Positions 54,574 to 63,929 of a stretch of 64,000 nt of DNA are shown here, piece by piece. This stretch comes from Methanolobus mangrovi. Its GTDB lineage: Archaea > Halobacteriota > Methanosarcinia > Methanosarcinales > Methanosarcinaceae. Under the pieces are notes generated by a model, which saw only the letters and a program-made list of their open reading frames with translations, did not search any database and was not told the origin of the DNA. The DNA lies in the NCBI RefSeq assembly GCF_031312535.1, contig NZ_CP133594.1, positions 1,965,934 through 2,029,933 on the forward strand, in the 5' to 3' direction. A program made the translations under genes and the position numbers. Numbering within the stretch: position 1 is the stretch's first letter; every line of letters begins with the position of its first letter.

Positions 54574-55059
54574 ATGACGTTACCCGATGTTTGCCCCAAG
54601 GACGGAGTTTCCCACTGTAAGAAAAAAGCCTGCCACCTTTACGTAGTTGAATGGCGTACAGGGGACGAACAATGTGTAATTGGGTATCGTTCAACTCATA
54701 AACAGCTCTCTAAGTCCATGCCCATGGAAGATACCTATGCTGAAAGGACACGCATAAGGCTTGAAAAGCCAACAGACCGTGAAAGCAGGTCATGGGCCGA
54801 ACCGACTGTCCGCATGCCAGAGGAAAGAAAGCACCTGGAAAGGCAGAGACCAGATAATGTTGAAACCATTGTTGCAACACCTGAGAGGAAACCGATTGCA
54901 GTTATGAGCCAGGAAGAAATCGTGGTCAATAACAAAGATACTACGGTTATTGAATCAAGACACAGTGGCGAAAAAAAGGATGACAGGAAAAGAAAATCTC
55001 TTGATGAACTAATGAACCTGGATCTTCCTGAGAACTACGAGAAGGAATTCTGGGAATAG
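54574..55059 (+). CDS. Conserved methanogen hypothetical protein
   Basis: The 161-residue soluble protein is likely disordered over its second half (many E, R, K and P). The N-terminal 45 residues carry three cysteines and a histidine (CPKDGVSHCKKKACHL) that could bind a metal. The last residues LDELMNLDLPENYEKEFW look like a short interaction motif. The family is not recognised. It begins at ATG 54574 after GAGGTTTGATC. It lies between prs and a DNA glycosylase. Confidence 0.6.
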   Translation: MTLPDVCPKDGVSHCKKKACHLYVVEWRTGDEQCVIGYRSTHKQLSKSMPMEDTYAERTRIRLEKPTDRESRSWAEPTVRMPEERKHLERQRPDNVETIVATPERKPIAVMSQEEIVVNNKDTTVIESRHSGEKKDDRKRKSLDELMNLDLPENYEKEFWE

Positions 55060-55074
55060 TTCTCCTTAGTATAT

Positions 55075-55707
55075 ATGCGATCAGCAATACTTTGTAAAGC
55101 CTATGATCTGCTTCTGGATGAACTGGGGCCGCAATACTGGTGGCCTGCAGACACAGCTTTTGAGGTTGTTATAGGGGCTTTGCTAACCCAGCAGACAAAG
55201 TGGACAAATGTGGAAAAGGCTATCAATGGTCTGAAAGAACACGGCCTGCTTGAAGTTCAGGATCTTGCTGATGCTGATATTGAGTTGCTGGAAGAACTTG
55301 TAAGATGTTGCGGCTTCTATCGGCAGAAAGCTTCTCGTCTTAAGGGAATAGCATCTTTTTTTGTTGTTCAGGGCATGGAGAATGTTTTTTCAATGCCGGT
55401 GGAAGAACTTCGTAAGACGATGTTATCGCTTAAAGGTGTTGGAAATGAGACTGCAGATAGTATTGTACTCTATGCCGCCAATAAACCAAAATTCGTCATA
55501 GATGCCTATACCACACGTATAATGAAATGCATCGGTATCGAAGGCAACTATATGCAACTACAGCAGATTTTTGAAAAAGACCTTCCTACAGATATCGATA
55601 TCTATAAGGAATACCATGCTCTCATAGTTGAGTATTCAAAAGCCTATTGTGGCAGGAACAGATGTGATGAATGTATTCTGAAGGAATTGAATGAGAATGG
55701 ATGTTGA
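55075..55707 (+). CDS. HhH-GPD DNA glycosylase (MagIII/EndoIII-like)
   Basis: This base-excision repair enzyme of 210 residues has the HhH LKGVGNETADSIVLYAANKPKFVIDAYTTRI. The lysine used by EndoIII as lyase (LPGVGRKTA) is replaced by glutamate, while the aspartate in VIDAYTTR is kept, so a monofunctional glycosylase such as 3-methyladenine glycosylase MagIII is likely. The C-terminal cysteines CGRNRCDECILKELNENGC show spacing C-x4-C-x2-C-x9-C, unlike EndoIII (x6, x2, x5), so an iron-sulphur cluster is doubtful. It overlaps the next gene by 17 bases. Confidence 0.82.
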   Translation: MRSAILCKAYDLLLDELGPQYWWPADTAFEVVIGALLTQQTKWTNVEKAINGLKEHGLLEVQDLADADIELLEELVRCCGFYRQKASRLKGIASFFVVQGMENVFSMPVEELRKTMLSLKGVGNETADSIVLYAANKPKFVIDAYTTRIMKCIGIEGNYMQLQQIFEKDLPTDIDIYKEYHALIVEYSKAYCGRNRCDECILKELNENGC

Positions 55708-56476
55708 AACCTATAACCAGATATATGACAGCCTGGAAAGTGTCAATGATGTGAAAAGCGTTGCAGAACAGTTTTCGCAACCTATTGGTACTATCTATTC
55801 TATACTTAACCAGAAGACCGTTACAAAGGTCAAGAGGAATTTCTCAAGGGTTAAGAACAACAGTGTCCGCCATTTCAAGCAGTGGAACAAAGGCAAGAGT
55901 ATAACTGAGATCGCAAGGAAAAATGACATACCTGCGACTCTGATGGTTTCAATGCTGCTCAAGGAAATGGGCATTCCGAAGAAAGGCTTCATAAGGAATC
56001 TGGATGAGTATCCTGAAGGCCGCCTCAAGAAAGAGGTTATGGAAGCAATGGATTCTGATTTCTTTTTTTCCCCGAAGGCACATGATCTTCATGCGGAAAA
56101 AGGAGAACTTGGTGAATCTCTTCTTGCAACATGGCTTACTGAAAGAGGATTTACATACAGGTCAGAAAATGACCTGAGGGATGAAGGCTTTACAAAAACC
56201 CCGGATTTCCTGCTGGATGAAACACTTGAGGTTGATGGGGTGCAGGTTTCCTGGATAGAAAGCAAGGCTCTGTTCGGTGATGAGAAAGAGCATGCTTATT
56301 ACATTAAAAAACAGTTCAGGGAATATGAGGAGAACTACGGAATCGGTATGATAGTTTACTGGTACGGTTTCATCGATACCATCAGTTACAATGGTAATAT
56401 CATAAAGGATTTCGAGTTCTTTGCTAATGATGGGGATATGGTAGAAGAACTTCTGAACTTTAAGACAGATTGGTAA
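55691..56476 (+). CDS. CDIN1/C15orf41-like TPD-motif nuclease
   Basis: The 261-residue protein has two N-terminal helix-turn-helix units (about 18-95) and a C-terminal PD-(D/E)xK-like nuclease core: Thr170-Pro171-Asp172 (the TPD motif) and Glu190-x-Lys192 (WIESKALFG), preceded by KGELGESLLATWL. This is the archaeal family related to human CDIN1 (C15orf41), mutated in congenital dyserythropoietic anaemia. All key residues are present. It follows a DNA glycosylase gene with overlap, suggesting a DNA or RNA repair link. The start ATG 55691 has AAGGA five bases upstream. Confidence 0.85.
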   Translation: MRMDVETYNQIYDSLESVNDVKSVAEQFSQPIGTIYSILNQKTVTKVKRNFSRVKNNSVRHFKQWNKGKSITEIARKNDIPATLMVSMLLKEMGIPKKGFIRNLDEYPEGRLKKEVMEAMDSDFFFSPKAHDLHAEKGELGESLLATWLTERGFTYRSENDLRDEGFTKTPDFLLDETLEVDGVQVSWIESKALFGDEKEHAYYIKKQFREYEENYGIGMIVYWYGFIDTISYNGNIIKDFEFFANDGDMVEELLNFKTDW

Positions 56477-56488
56477 TATTTCCCACAA

Positions 56489-56707
56489 TCATTCAGTTCT
56501 TTTTGGCATGACGTTTTTGGTATACACTTGGTATACACCTTCCTCGTCATATATAACCACTTCTTTATTGATGGTGGCATGGTTACCATGTACTACCAGA
56601 AAAGGCCACAGCTCGTTTGTCTCAGGATCGCGCTGGTTCTTCATGTTAAAGATGTCCTCTGAAGTGCTTATTGGCATCCTGTGCAAGTTCTCGGTAATAC
56701 GGGTCAT
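56489..56707 (-). CDS. Small hypothetical protein
   Basis: The 72-residue soluble protein MTRITENLHRMPISTSED ... LWPFLVVHGNHATINKEVVIYDEEGVYQVYTKNVMPKRTE shows a strand-rich C-terminal part and no cysteines. It converges with the CDIN1-like gene and diverges from lysK. Coding character and a GGTAAAT site upstream support it, but its family is unknown. Confidence 0.55.
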   Translation of the reverse strand: MTRITENLHRMPISTSEDIFNMKNQRDPETNELWPFLVVHGNHATINKEVVIYDEEGVYQVYTKNVMPKRTE

Positions 56708-56913
56708 ATTTACCTGAACACTACCTGTTTATTAATATCTTTCGAGTTGCATCTGTATGGGGTCATTCTCTGTCCGAAAGAGGACAAAAACCCTGACCTG
56801 ATTCCTGATTGTATTTTTTTCTTAAGCAAAGATTATAATAGTAACAATTATCTAAGGTTACTGGCTTTCGAGCACTTGAACATTCAATATTATTACTCAT
56901 AATCGGTGAAATA

Positions 56914-58506
56914 ATGGCAGATATTACACATTGGGCAGATGTCATAGCAGATGAGGTGCTGGCAAAGGGCAAGAAACACCTTGTTGCAACAGGCATCACT
57001 CCCTCAGGTCACATTCATATTGGTAACATGCGCGAGGTCGTAACTGCAGATGTAGCATACAGGGCTCTTATCGATAAAGGCGCAGAGGCTGAGTTCATCT
57101 ATATTGCAGATACCTACGACCCCCTTAGAAAAGTATATCCTTTTCTGGATGAAAGTTATGCAGAACACGTAGGAAAACCTCTTTCAGAGATACCATGTCC
57201 CTGCGGCGAACATAAGAACTACTCCGAGCACTTCCTTGAACCTTTCCTGGGAGCACTTGACCATCTGGGAATTCATCCGAAAGTTTACAGGGCTGACGAA
57301 CTCTACAAAGAGGGAGTCTATGTTGAAGCTATAAAGCAGGCTCTTGTAAAGAAAGATGAGATAGCAGAGATCCTTCAGAAAAGGTCCGGCAAGACTCCGG
57401 TAGAAACCTGGAATCCTTTCAATCCTATTTGTCTTGAATGTGGTAAGGTCAACACTACTATTGTAACAGGTTTTGATCTGGATGCAGAGACTGTGGACTA
57501 TGATTGTTCATGCGGGCACAGTGGAACAGTATCCATGAAAGGTGGCGGTAAGCTTACATGGCGTGTGGACTGGCCAGCCAGGTGGAAGGCACTTGGAGTT
57601 TCAGTAGAACCTTTCGGAAAAGATCACGCTTCAAGAGGCGGTTCATATGATACGGGTCAGGATATTGTTAAAGAAATATTCGGATATGATGCACCTCATC
57701 CAATAGTCTATGAATGGATCATGCTTGGCCAAAAGGGTGCTATGTCATCGTCAACCGGCGTTGTCGTTTCCATTGCAGATATGCTTAAGGTAGTTCCTCC
57801 TGAGGTACTGCGTTACCTTATCATCCGTACAAAGCCTGAAAAGCATATCAGGTTCGACCCTGCATTACCACTGCTGACACTTGTGGATGAGTTCGAACGT
57901 CTGCACTCAAGTGACAATACCACATCATACGATAAGAGGATCATAGAACTATCACATGCTGCAGGACTTTGCCACACGGATATCCCGTTCAAGCATATGA
58001 CCACCATATACCAGGTTGCAGCAGGTGATTTTGACAAAATTCTAAAGATCGTCAAAAGAGCAGGGTATGATACTTCAAACGAGAAGTGTATACGTGAACT
58101 TGTCGATAATGTCGGAAACTGGCTTGAGATGTATGCTCCTGACAATGCAAAGTTCAGTGTACAGGAAGGAATCTCTGTAAACGCTGCAAATCTGACTCCT
58201 TTCCAGAGAGCTTTCCTTACTTCATTTTCAGATATACTGGAAAAAAGTGGTGAATTAACAGGTGAGGATTATCATAATCTGGTATATTCTTCAAAGGAAG
58301 CAGGATCTGAATTAAATACAATGATAGCAGCTGCAATGGATGTAAGTCCTGAATCACTGGAAGTGAATCCGAAGGAGCTCTTCAAGGCAGTGTACATCTC
58401 TGTGCTTGACCAGGCATCAGGTCCAAAGGCCGGCTGGTTCCTTTCCTCACTTGAGAAGGACTTCCTTATCAAGCGCTTCAGAGATGCAGCAGCATACCGA
58501 CCCTAA
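56914..58506 (+). CDS. lysK: Lysyl-tRNA synthetase, class I
   Basis: This enzyme charges tRNA-Lys. It is the class I form typical of many euryarchaea: HIGH as HIHIGNMRE, a zinc-binding stretch CLECGKVN with CSCGHSG, the KMSKS loop as MSSSTGV, and a C-terminal helical anticodon domain. The 530-residue length is normal. Its presence fits a methanogen; a class II form may exist elsewhere in the genome. A GGTGAAATA site precedes the ATG. Confidence 0.95.
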   Translation: MADITHWADVIADEVLAKGKKHLVATGITPSGHIHIGNMREVVTADVAYRALIDKGAEAEFIYIADTYDPLRKVYPFLDESYAEHVGKPLSEIPCPCGEHKNYSEHFLEPFLGALDHLGIHPKVYRADELYKEGVYVEAIKQALVKKDEIAEILQKRSGKTPVETWNPFNPICLECGKVNTTIVTGFDLDAETVDYDCSCGHSGTVSMKGGGKLTWRVDWPARWKALGVSVEPFGKDHASRGGSYDTGQDIVKEIFGYDAPHPIVYEWIMLGQKGAMSSSTGVVVSIADMLKVVPPEVLRYLIIRTKPEKHIRFDPALPLLTLVDEFERLHSSDNTTSYDKRIIELSHAAGLCHTDIPFKHMTTIYQVAAGDFDKILKIVKRAGYDTSNEKCIRELVDNVGNWLEMYAPDNAKFSVQEGISVNAANLTPFQRAFLTSFSDILEKSGELTGEDYHNLVYSSKEAGSELNTMIAAAMDVSPESLEVNPKELFKAVYISVLDQASGPKAGWFLSSLEKDFLIKRFRDAAAYRP

Positions 58507-58513
58507 TCAGATC

Positions 58514-59194
58514 ATGGAAAACAGTTCTTTCCCGGGCAATGGTTCAAAGTCTCATTTCTTTGCTTGGGATGAAGAATACAAACATGTGACCTGGGGAGGT
58601 CCCAGGTCGATCTCAATGCTTGAGGGATTGATATCTCCTTCTTCCCGCGTACTGGATCTCGGTTGCGGTAACGGCAGATTTCTTCTTCCCCTCTCGCGAA
58701 AATATGAGTCTGTGGGCATTGATGTATCAGCAACTGCTGTACACAGGGCCCGCTCTTACATCAGTAAGAACAATAGCAAGGATGATGCACAGGCCGAATG
58801 TATTGTATCAAGCATAACATCACTTCCTTTTTCTGATAATTCTTTTGATGCTATCCTGTGCCTTGGTGTTGTCCAGCATCTGATGCAAGAGGAAAGGAAG
58901 GTGGCATTAAGTGAGATAAGAAGAGTGATGAAAAGCGGAGCTATTCTTGTTATTGAAGTCTTTGGGACGGAAGATATGAGATATGGTGGTGATGAGATCG
59001 AAAAACACACATTCCGCAGGAAAAACGGTATCATATACCACTATTTCACAGAAGATGAACTTGCATCTCTGCTCTGTGGTTTTCAGATCATAGAAATGAA
59101 GGCAATTGTTTCTGAAAAAAGATTTAGTGGCGAGTTACACAAGCGCCACCAGATAAGGGCAATAGCCCGTATTCAGAATGCAATTCCAAGATAA
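58514..59194 (+). CDS. Class I SAM-dependent methyltransferase
   Basis: The 226-residue Rossmann methyltransferase has motif I VLDLGCGNGRFLLPL, motif II around YESVGIDVSATAV and motif IV DAILCLGVVQHL. FAWDEEYKHVTWGGP precedes the fold and may bind the substrate, which is unknown. The start ATG 58514 (MENSSFPGN) lies seven bases after the lysK stop. A longer frame from 58406 inside lysK is rejected. Confidence 0.82.
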   Translation: MENSSFPGNGSKSHFFAWDEEYKHVTWGGPRSISMLEGLISPSSRVLDLGCGNGRFLLPLSRKYESVGIDVSATAVHRARSYISKNNSKDDAQAECIVSSITSLPFSDNSFDAILCLGVVQHLMQEERKVALSEIRRVMKSGAILVIEVFGTEDMRYGGDEIEKHTFRRKNGIIYHYFTEDELASLLCGFQIIEMKAIVSEKRFSGELHKRHQIRAIARIQNAIPR

Positions 59195-59418
59195 CTTAAC
59201 ACAATTATCAGTAATGCACCTACAACGCCTGCAATCGCACAGACCAGGATGACTATCCAGTCGTAAGCAATATGCAATCCTAATACCAGGTTTGCAATAA
59301 CGAGCACGATAAGTCCCATGATTGTGTTTATTACCATGTTCTTTACAGTCTTTAGTACCTTCCAGAGAAGAATTGCAGCTATGATAGCTACGATAAGAAT
59401 CACTATTTCAGTTACCAT
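59173..59418 (-). CDS. BofA-like small membrane protein
   Basis: The 81-residue protein has three hydrophobic helices and the layout LLWKVLKTVKNMVINTIMGLIVLVIANLVLG, similar to the pro-sigma-K processing inhibitor BofA family often found in methanogens without sporulation. Its function is unknown. The start MVTEIVILIV at 59418 directly follows GGTGATC. It overlaps the 3' end of the methyltransferase gene on the other strand by 22 bases. Confidence 0.7.
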   Translation of the reverse strand: MVTEIVILIVAIIAAILLWKVLKTVKNMVINTIMGLIVLVIANLVLGLHIAYDWIVILVCAIAGVVGALLIIVLSYLGIAF

Positions 59419-59468
59419 GATCACCACTTTTATATTACGATGATAAGTATTTAATGATTGCTAAAAAA

Positions 59469-59888
59469 TTAGGATTTGTTAATGGAGTTAAGGAAGCTGT
59501 CAATCTCTCCTTTCATTGCATCCATATTCCTGTATTCTTTACTGGTGATCCTTTTATCTCCAAGTATCATCGCGGAAACGTTTGTCTGCGGTGTGTACAA
59601 ACAAAGGACCGACAATCCTCTTTGCAATGCGCTGGATATCTCATAACCAACACCAATAGAAGGAGTGCTGACCTCTGCTATTACACAGTGGCTCTTTTCA
59701 AGGAACTCCATATCACGTATGTATATTTCCTGCTCTGTTAGCAGTGACTCTGTCCTTTCAAGTTCCGGGTCAGCCACATGCCAGCTAAGTACATCATGTC
59801 CGTTTTCCTGAAGATAGTTACACATCTCAATGTAAGTGGACAGCATATCCCTGCCCCCTCTTATTGATGCGGAAAGGAATATGTTCAT
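59469..59888 (-). CDS. 2'-deoxynucleoside 5'-phosphate N-hydrolase (DNPH1/Rcl-like)
   Basis: This small nucleotide-sanitising enzyme of the nucleoside deoxyribosyltransferase fold has 139 residues. MNIFLSASIRGGRDML, the HVADPELE loop and CVIAEVSTPSIGVGYEI with the catalytic glutamate are typical of DNPH1/Rcl, which removes the base from deoxynucleoside monophosphates. ATG overlaps the stop of the U32 gene (ATGA), so the two are coupled. Confidence 0.85.
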   Translation of the reverse strand: MNIFLSASIRGGRDMLSTYIEMCNYLQENGHDVLSWHVADPELERTESLLTEQEIYIRDMEFLEKSHCVIAEVSTPSIGVGYEISSALQRGLSVLCLYTPQTNVSAMILGDKRITSKEYRNMDAMKGEIDSFLNSINKS

Positions 59889-62371
59889 AATACTCCCCTG
59901 TGGTAATGCCCTCTTGTGTGATATTCGCTGATGTCGCTGGATTCCCATGCTTGCTTTTTGTTTTGGCTGAAATGAGAATCAATCCCATCTTTGTAGGCAC
60001 GTGTGGCTTTTCCCACATGTTCGCTCTTCATGGTTCTGGCATCTATCCTGATTCTTGAAAGACCAGCTTTGATAAGTTGTGGTACTTCTTCCAGCAGGCA
60101 TAGTTCCCTTGAGTTGTAGATATGTGTCCTGCAATCCGAATCAGTCTGTACCAGGAATTCATATCCCTTCTCATCGACTATCTCGAATTTACCGCTCTTG
60201 CAATGGGAACCGCAATCTTCCGTGTCTCCCAGAATGCCACCTATAAGGCAGTGTTCGGATTCCATTACCTGAACACCACCGTGTACAATATATTCGCAAT
60301 TGCCATACTTTGCTATCTTTGTAATCTGCCCGAGATTCATTTCCGCTGAAAGGGTCACAGTATCTGCACCTTTCTCTGTCAGGAATTCAAGGGTATGCCG
60401 GTTGAATACATTCATGGAGCTGTCGGTGACTATTTTCATGCCTGAAACTGCTGATCCCATGGTCATTCTGAAAACTCCGGTGTTTGCTACTACAATTCCA
60501 GCAAAGCCTAGTTTTTTAGCCAGTGCTATCCTGTCCCTGAGTTTGTCCATTTCAGCATCTTTTACGATCACAGGGGTGTGAAGGTACAATGGTATCTCTT
60601 TCTCTGCAGCAAAAGTGATGGCTGAACACCACTCTTCACTTTCAATGTTCTTCCCATCACTATCAAGATATACTATATCTGCTCCGCCCTTGATTGCAGA
60701 TGTGAGGGATTTGGGATTGTTAACGCTGACAGAAAGCATTGTTCTTTCTTCACTGGTCACCGGTTCATGCTCTTCTTTTTCTTCTTCTGCTGCCGGAGCA
60801 TTATCTGTGACAGGCCTGATGTATGGCTGTCTTCTGTATTTTTCCATCCGCAATTTTTCAAGTTCCGATATTGCTTCAGTCCTTGCGTTGTTCAGTTCCT
60901 TTATCGGTATGAATGCATCTTCAGGGATGTCTATCCTGATATCAGCAGGCTCGAAAACCGTGTTTCCTGTCTTGGAAAGCTGTTTTTCAACATCTTCTGC
61001 AGTTGTTGGTCTTTTCTGGGATTTCTCAACCACATAATCGGAAATGATTTTTGAGCTGTTGTTCTCATTATCAGAAACTGAGAGTTCCATTTTCTCTCCG
61101 GTATGTGCTTTCAGGCTGATGGACACCGGGATCTTGCGTATTGGTGAAGGGGAACTGAATGACTGCTGCAATCCTTTCATCAGGGAATCGTCAAGTGTCC
61201 TGTAAACTATTGTTCCTGATTTGAGTGCCTGTTCAAAATTAACAGAGATGATGTCATTTTTTCCCGCATCTTTGATAGGCATATTATTAATATACATACC
61301 TCTGATTACGGTTCCTGCTTCCCGGTAACCTTCAAAACCGATTCCATCTCCAACTTCAAGTTCCCCACTGAGTTCTATTAAAATACTGCTACGTTTCTGA
61401 TTGTATCCACTTACTTTTCCAACAACTATCCCCTGGTTGTGCGGTCTTTCCCGGCTCATGAGCTCACCTGCAGGGTCACCTTTGAAATAACCATTTGTGA
61501 ATTCCCGGTTGAAGAGCTGTTCAAGTTGTGTGGATTCTTCTTCAGTTACAAAATAATTATCAGGATCTTCTGCAAACCGGTCTATCAGACGACGGTATAT
61601 GCTTACGACCCCTGCAACATATTCTGGTCGCTTCATACGGCCTTCTATCTTGAAAGAGTCTATTCCTGCGGTTATGAGTTCAGGTAATATCCCGGAGGTG
61701 TTAAGGTCCTTTGGACTCAAAAGGTAGCTTCCTTCTGTTTTCACTTCCAGGCCGTTCTTCAGTAATCTGTATTGCTTGCGGCATGGCTGGGCGCAGTAAC
61801 CACGGTTTCCGCTTCTGCCTCCTATCAGGCTGCTCATGAGGCACTGGCCGGAGTAGCAGATGCAGAGTGCTCCGTGTACGAAAGCCTCAATTTCTGCTCC
61901 TGTTTCCGCTTTGATCGTTTTTATCTCGTCAAGTGAGAGTTCCCTTGCAAGAACCACCCTTTTGACACCCATTTCTTTCAGTAAAAGGACTCCTTCGGTG
62001 TTGTGAATGGTCATCTGGGTGCTTGCATGCACAGGAAGTGTTGGGACCATTTCCCTTGCAAGTGTCAATAGGCCCATATCCTGTACTATGATGGCATCTG
62101 TACCCAGCTCATCCAGGGTGTACATAAGTTCCAGAGCCATTTTCATCTCGGTGTCCTTGATAAGTGTGTTCACGGTGACGTAGACTTTCACTCCCCTGAG
62201 GTGGGCGAAGTCAAGTGCTTCCCTGAATTCCTCTATGGTGAAATTGCCTGCGTAAGCCCGGGCGCTGAAATCCTTGATTCCAAGATAGACTGCATCGGCA
62301 CCGTTCTCTACGGCTGCGATGAGAGATTCCATATTTCCGGCGGGGGCTAAAAGTTCAGGAGTTTTAAGCAT
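59885..62371 (-). CDS. U32 peptidase family protein, long form
   Basis: This large 828-residue protein is of the U32 'collagenase-like' group. The N-terminal TIM-barrel U32 part (TPELLAPAGNMESLIAAVENGADAVYLG, HGALCICYSGQCLMSSLIGGRSGNRGYCAQPCRKQY, about 1-290) is followed by a DUF3656-like middle and a second partial U32 barrel (SKKVIRI-type TDSSMNVFNRHTLEFLTEKGADTVTLSAEMN). Many U32 proteins act in RNA hydroxylation (RlhA, TrhP) with an iron-sulphur cluster rather than as proteases. That role is favoured by the four cysteines, but it is inference. Confidence 0.85.
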   Translation of the reverse strand: MLKTPELLAPAGNMESLIAAVENGADAVYLGIKDFSARAYAGNFTIEEFREALDFAHLRGVKVYVTVNTLIKDTEMKMALELMYTLDELGTDAIIVQDMGLLTLAREMVPTLPVHASTQMTIHNTEGVLLLKEMGVKRVVLARELSLDEIKTIKAETGAEIEAFVHGALCICYSGQCLMSSLIGGRSGNRGYCAQPCRKQYRLLKNGLEVKTEGSYLLSPKDLNTSGILPELITAGIDSFKIEGRMKRPEYVAGVVSIYRRLIDRFAEDPDNYFVTEEESTQLEQLFNREFTNGYFKGDPAGELMSRERPHNQGIVVGKVSGYNQKRSSILIELSGELEVGDGIGFEGYREAGTVIRGMYINNMPIKDAGKNDIISVNFEQALKSGTIVYRTLDDSLMKGLQQSFSSPSPIRKIPVSISLKAHTGEKMELSVSDNENNSSKIISDYVVEKSQKRPTTAEDVEKQLSKTGNTVFEPADIRIDIPEDAFIPIKELNNARTEAISELEKLRMEKYRRQPYIRPVTDNAPAAEEEKEEHEPVTSEERTMLSVSVNNPKSLTSAIKGGADIVYLDSDGKNIESEEWCSAITFAAEKEIPLYLHTPVIVKDAEMDKLRDRIALAKKLGFAGIVVANTGVFRMTMGSAVSGMKIVTDSSMNVFNRHTLEFLTEKGADTVTLSAEMNLGQITKIAKYGNCEYIVHGGVQVMESEHCLIGGILGDTEDCGSHCKSGKFEIVDEKGYEFLVQTDSDCRTHIYNSRELCLLEEVPQLIKAGLSRIRIDARTMKSEHVGKATRAYKDGIDSHFSQNKKQAWESSDISEYHTRGHYHRGVL

Positions 62372-62483
62372 GATATTTGCTCAGATGAGGTTAGAATATA
62401 TAAAAGCCCCCTTTGATCAATCAATTTTAAATTCAATGCAACATATCTTAAAAATAGGCTATAAAGTAAGCAGGTGATAATAC

Positions 62484-63218
62484 TTGAACAGGCAGGAATT
62501 CAGGAAATTGCTTCTCATAATTTCGTTCTTTATGTTCCCGCTAACTATCTTTTATTTTTCTCCTTATATTATCGTTGAGGCAGCATCAAAGGGGATAGCC
62601 TCAGGAAGTATGCTTGTCTTTGCATTACTTTTCCTGTCATCACTTGTTGTCGGCAGACTGTGGTGCGGATGGCTTTGTCCCTCAGGAGGATGTCAGTCAA
62701 TATTGATACAGGTCAACGGAAAAGATGCAAAGGGTGGAAGGTATGACCTGATAAAATATCTGATATGGACAGTCTGGATCTTCATTATAGCATTTCTGGC
62801 TGCTTCTGCCGGAGGCCTGCATACTGTCAATTTCTTCTACCACACAGAGAACGTGATATCAATTGACAAACCCATGAAGTTCATTGTCTATTATGTGGTG
62901 ATAGCTGTGCTGGCAGTTCTTTCAATGGCATTTGGTAAAAGGGCAGGATGCCATTATATTTGCTGGATGGCACCATTCATGGTCATCGGAAGGAAGATAA
63001 GGAACATCCTGAAGTATCCTTCCCTGAGGCTCAAAGCTGATGCCGATAGTTGCATAGACTGTAAGAAGTGCAGCAAAATATGTCCCATGAGCCTTGATGT
63101 CAATGCAATGGTGAGCAACAAAAAAATGGAAAATTCGGAATGCATCCTCTGCGGGGGATGTGTCGATACATGCCCGAAGGATGTGATAAGTTACTCCTTC
63201 AGTTCAGGCGTAGAGTGA
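62484..63218 (+). CDS. NapH-like membrane ferredoxin
   Basis: This integral membrane iron-sulphur protein of 244 residues has four helices, a WCGWLCPSGGC motif (about 60-70) and a second Cys-rich loop (KRAGCHYICWMAP), then two 4Fe-4S motifs at the C-terminus (CIDCKKCSKICPM and CILCGGCVDTCPKD). It belongs to the NapH/CcoG/NosR-like family, which passes electrons across the membrane. No partner reductase is nearby. The start TTG 62484 follows GGTGAT. Function in methanogens is unknown. Confidence 0.82.
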   Translation: MNRQEFRKLLLIISFFMFPLTIFYFSPYIIVEAASKGIASGSMLVFALLFLSSLVVGRLWCGWLCPSGGCQSILIQVNGKDAKGGRYDLIKYLIWTVWIFIIAFLAASAGGLHTVNFFYHTENVISIDKPMKFIVYYVVIAVLAVLSMAFGKRAGCHYICWMAPFMVIGRKIRNILKYPSLRLKADADSCIDCKKCSKICPMSLDVNAMVSNKKMENSECILCGGCVDTCPKDVISYSFSSGVE

Positions 63219-63221
63219 ATC

Positions 63222-63929
63222 TCATATCTTGGTGCACAGGTAGGTTGCCATGAATCCGTCCTGATAATAGGATTTTTCTATGATGAAACCTGCTTTTTCA
63301 ATTAATCCTTCCATGACCCAGTCAAATGTTGAGAATTCGTCTTTAATGTGGAGAGTCATTTCATTGACAATCTCATCCCCGGCTTCAGGAGGCATGTTTT
63401 TGAATATCTGTGAGAAATATGAATCGAAATCCTGTATCCCTGATGAAAAGACCACATCCTTCAGGTAAAACTTTCCACCGTCTTTAAGCATCGAGTTGAC
63501 ATTCCTCAGTGCGATAAGTTTCCAGAAATCCGGAAGATGGTGCAATACAAGCTGGGTTACCACTGCATCAAATTCCTTTCCGTTTGGTTCGAATGTCAGG
63601 AATCCTGCGTTTTCAAATCCAATGTTATCCCTGTTCCTTTCCCCTGCTTTCTTCATAGCAAATTCAAGCATTCCCTGTGAGATATCCAGAGCAAGGACTT
63701 TTTTGCAATATCTTGAAAGCTCAATTGAGAATTCACCAGTTCCACATCCGATCTCCAGTACATTGTCTTCCGGTTGAAGGTCAATGAGCTTACGCATGGT
63801 TTCAGCCTCATCGGCTATATCCCGGATAGTTCTCATCTTTCTGTCGTAGTTCCTGACCTCTTCCTCGCTTGCGTAATCAGTTCCTATTTGGATGAATTCA
63901 TCATAATACCATTCAGGTAATTCTTTCAT
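63222..63929 (-). CDS. Class I SAM-dependent methyltransferase
   Basis: The 235-residue protein has motif I VLEIGCGTGEFSIEL, motif II VLALDISQGMLEFAM and motif IV FDAVVTQLVLHHLPDFWK. GGKFYLKDVVFSSG follows and resembles UbiE/YcgJ-like methyltransferases; substrate unknown. The start ATG 63929 (MKELPEWYYD) follows AGTGATC, and the longer frame to 63980 reaches close to the window end. Confidence 0.8.
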   Translation of the reverse strand: MKELPEWYYDEFIQIGTDYASEEEVRNYDRKMRTIRDIADEAETMRKLIDLQPEDNVLEIGCGTGEFSIELSRYCKKVLALDISQGMLEFAMKKAGERNRDNIGFENAGFLTFEPNGKEFDAVVTQLVLHHLPDFWKLIALRNVNSMLKDGGKFYLKDVVFSSGIQDFDSYFSQIFKNMPPEAGDEIVNEMTLHIKDEFSTFDWVMEGLIEKAGFIIEKSYYQDGFMATYLCTKI

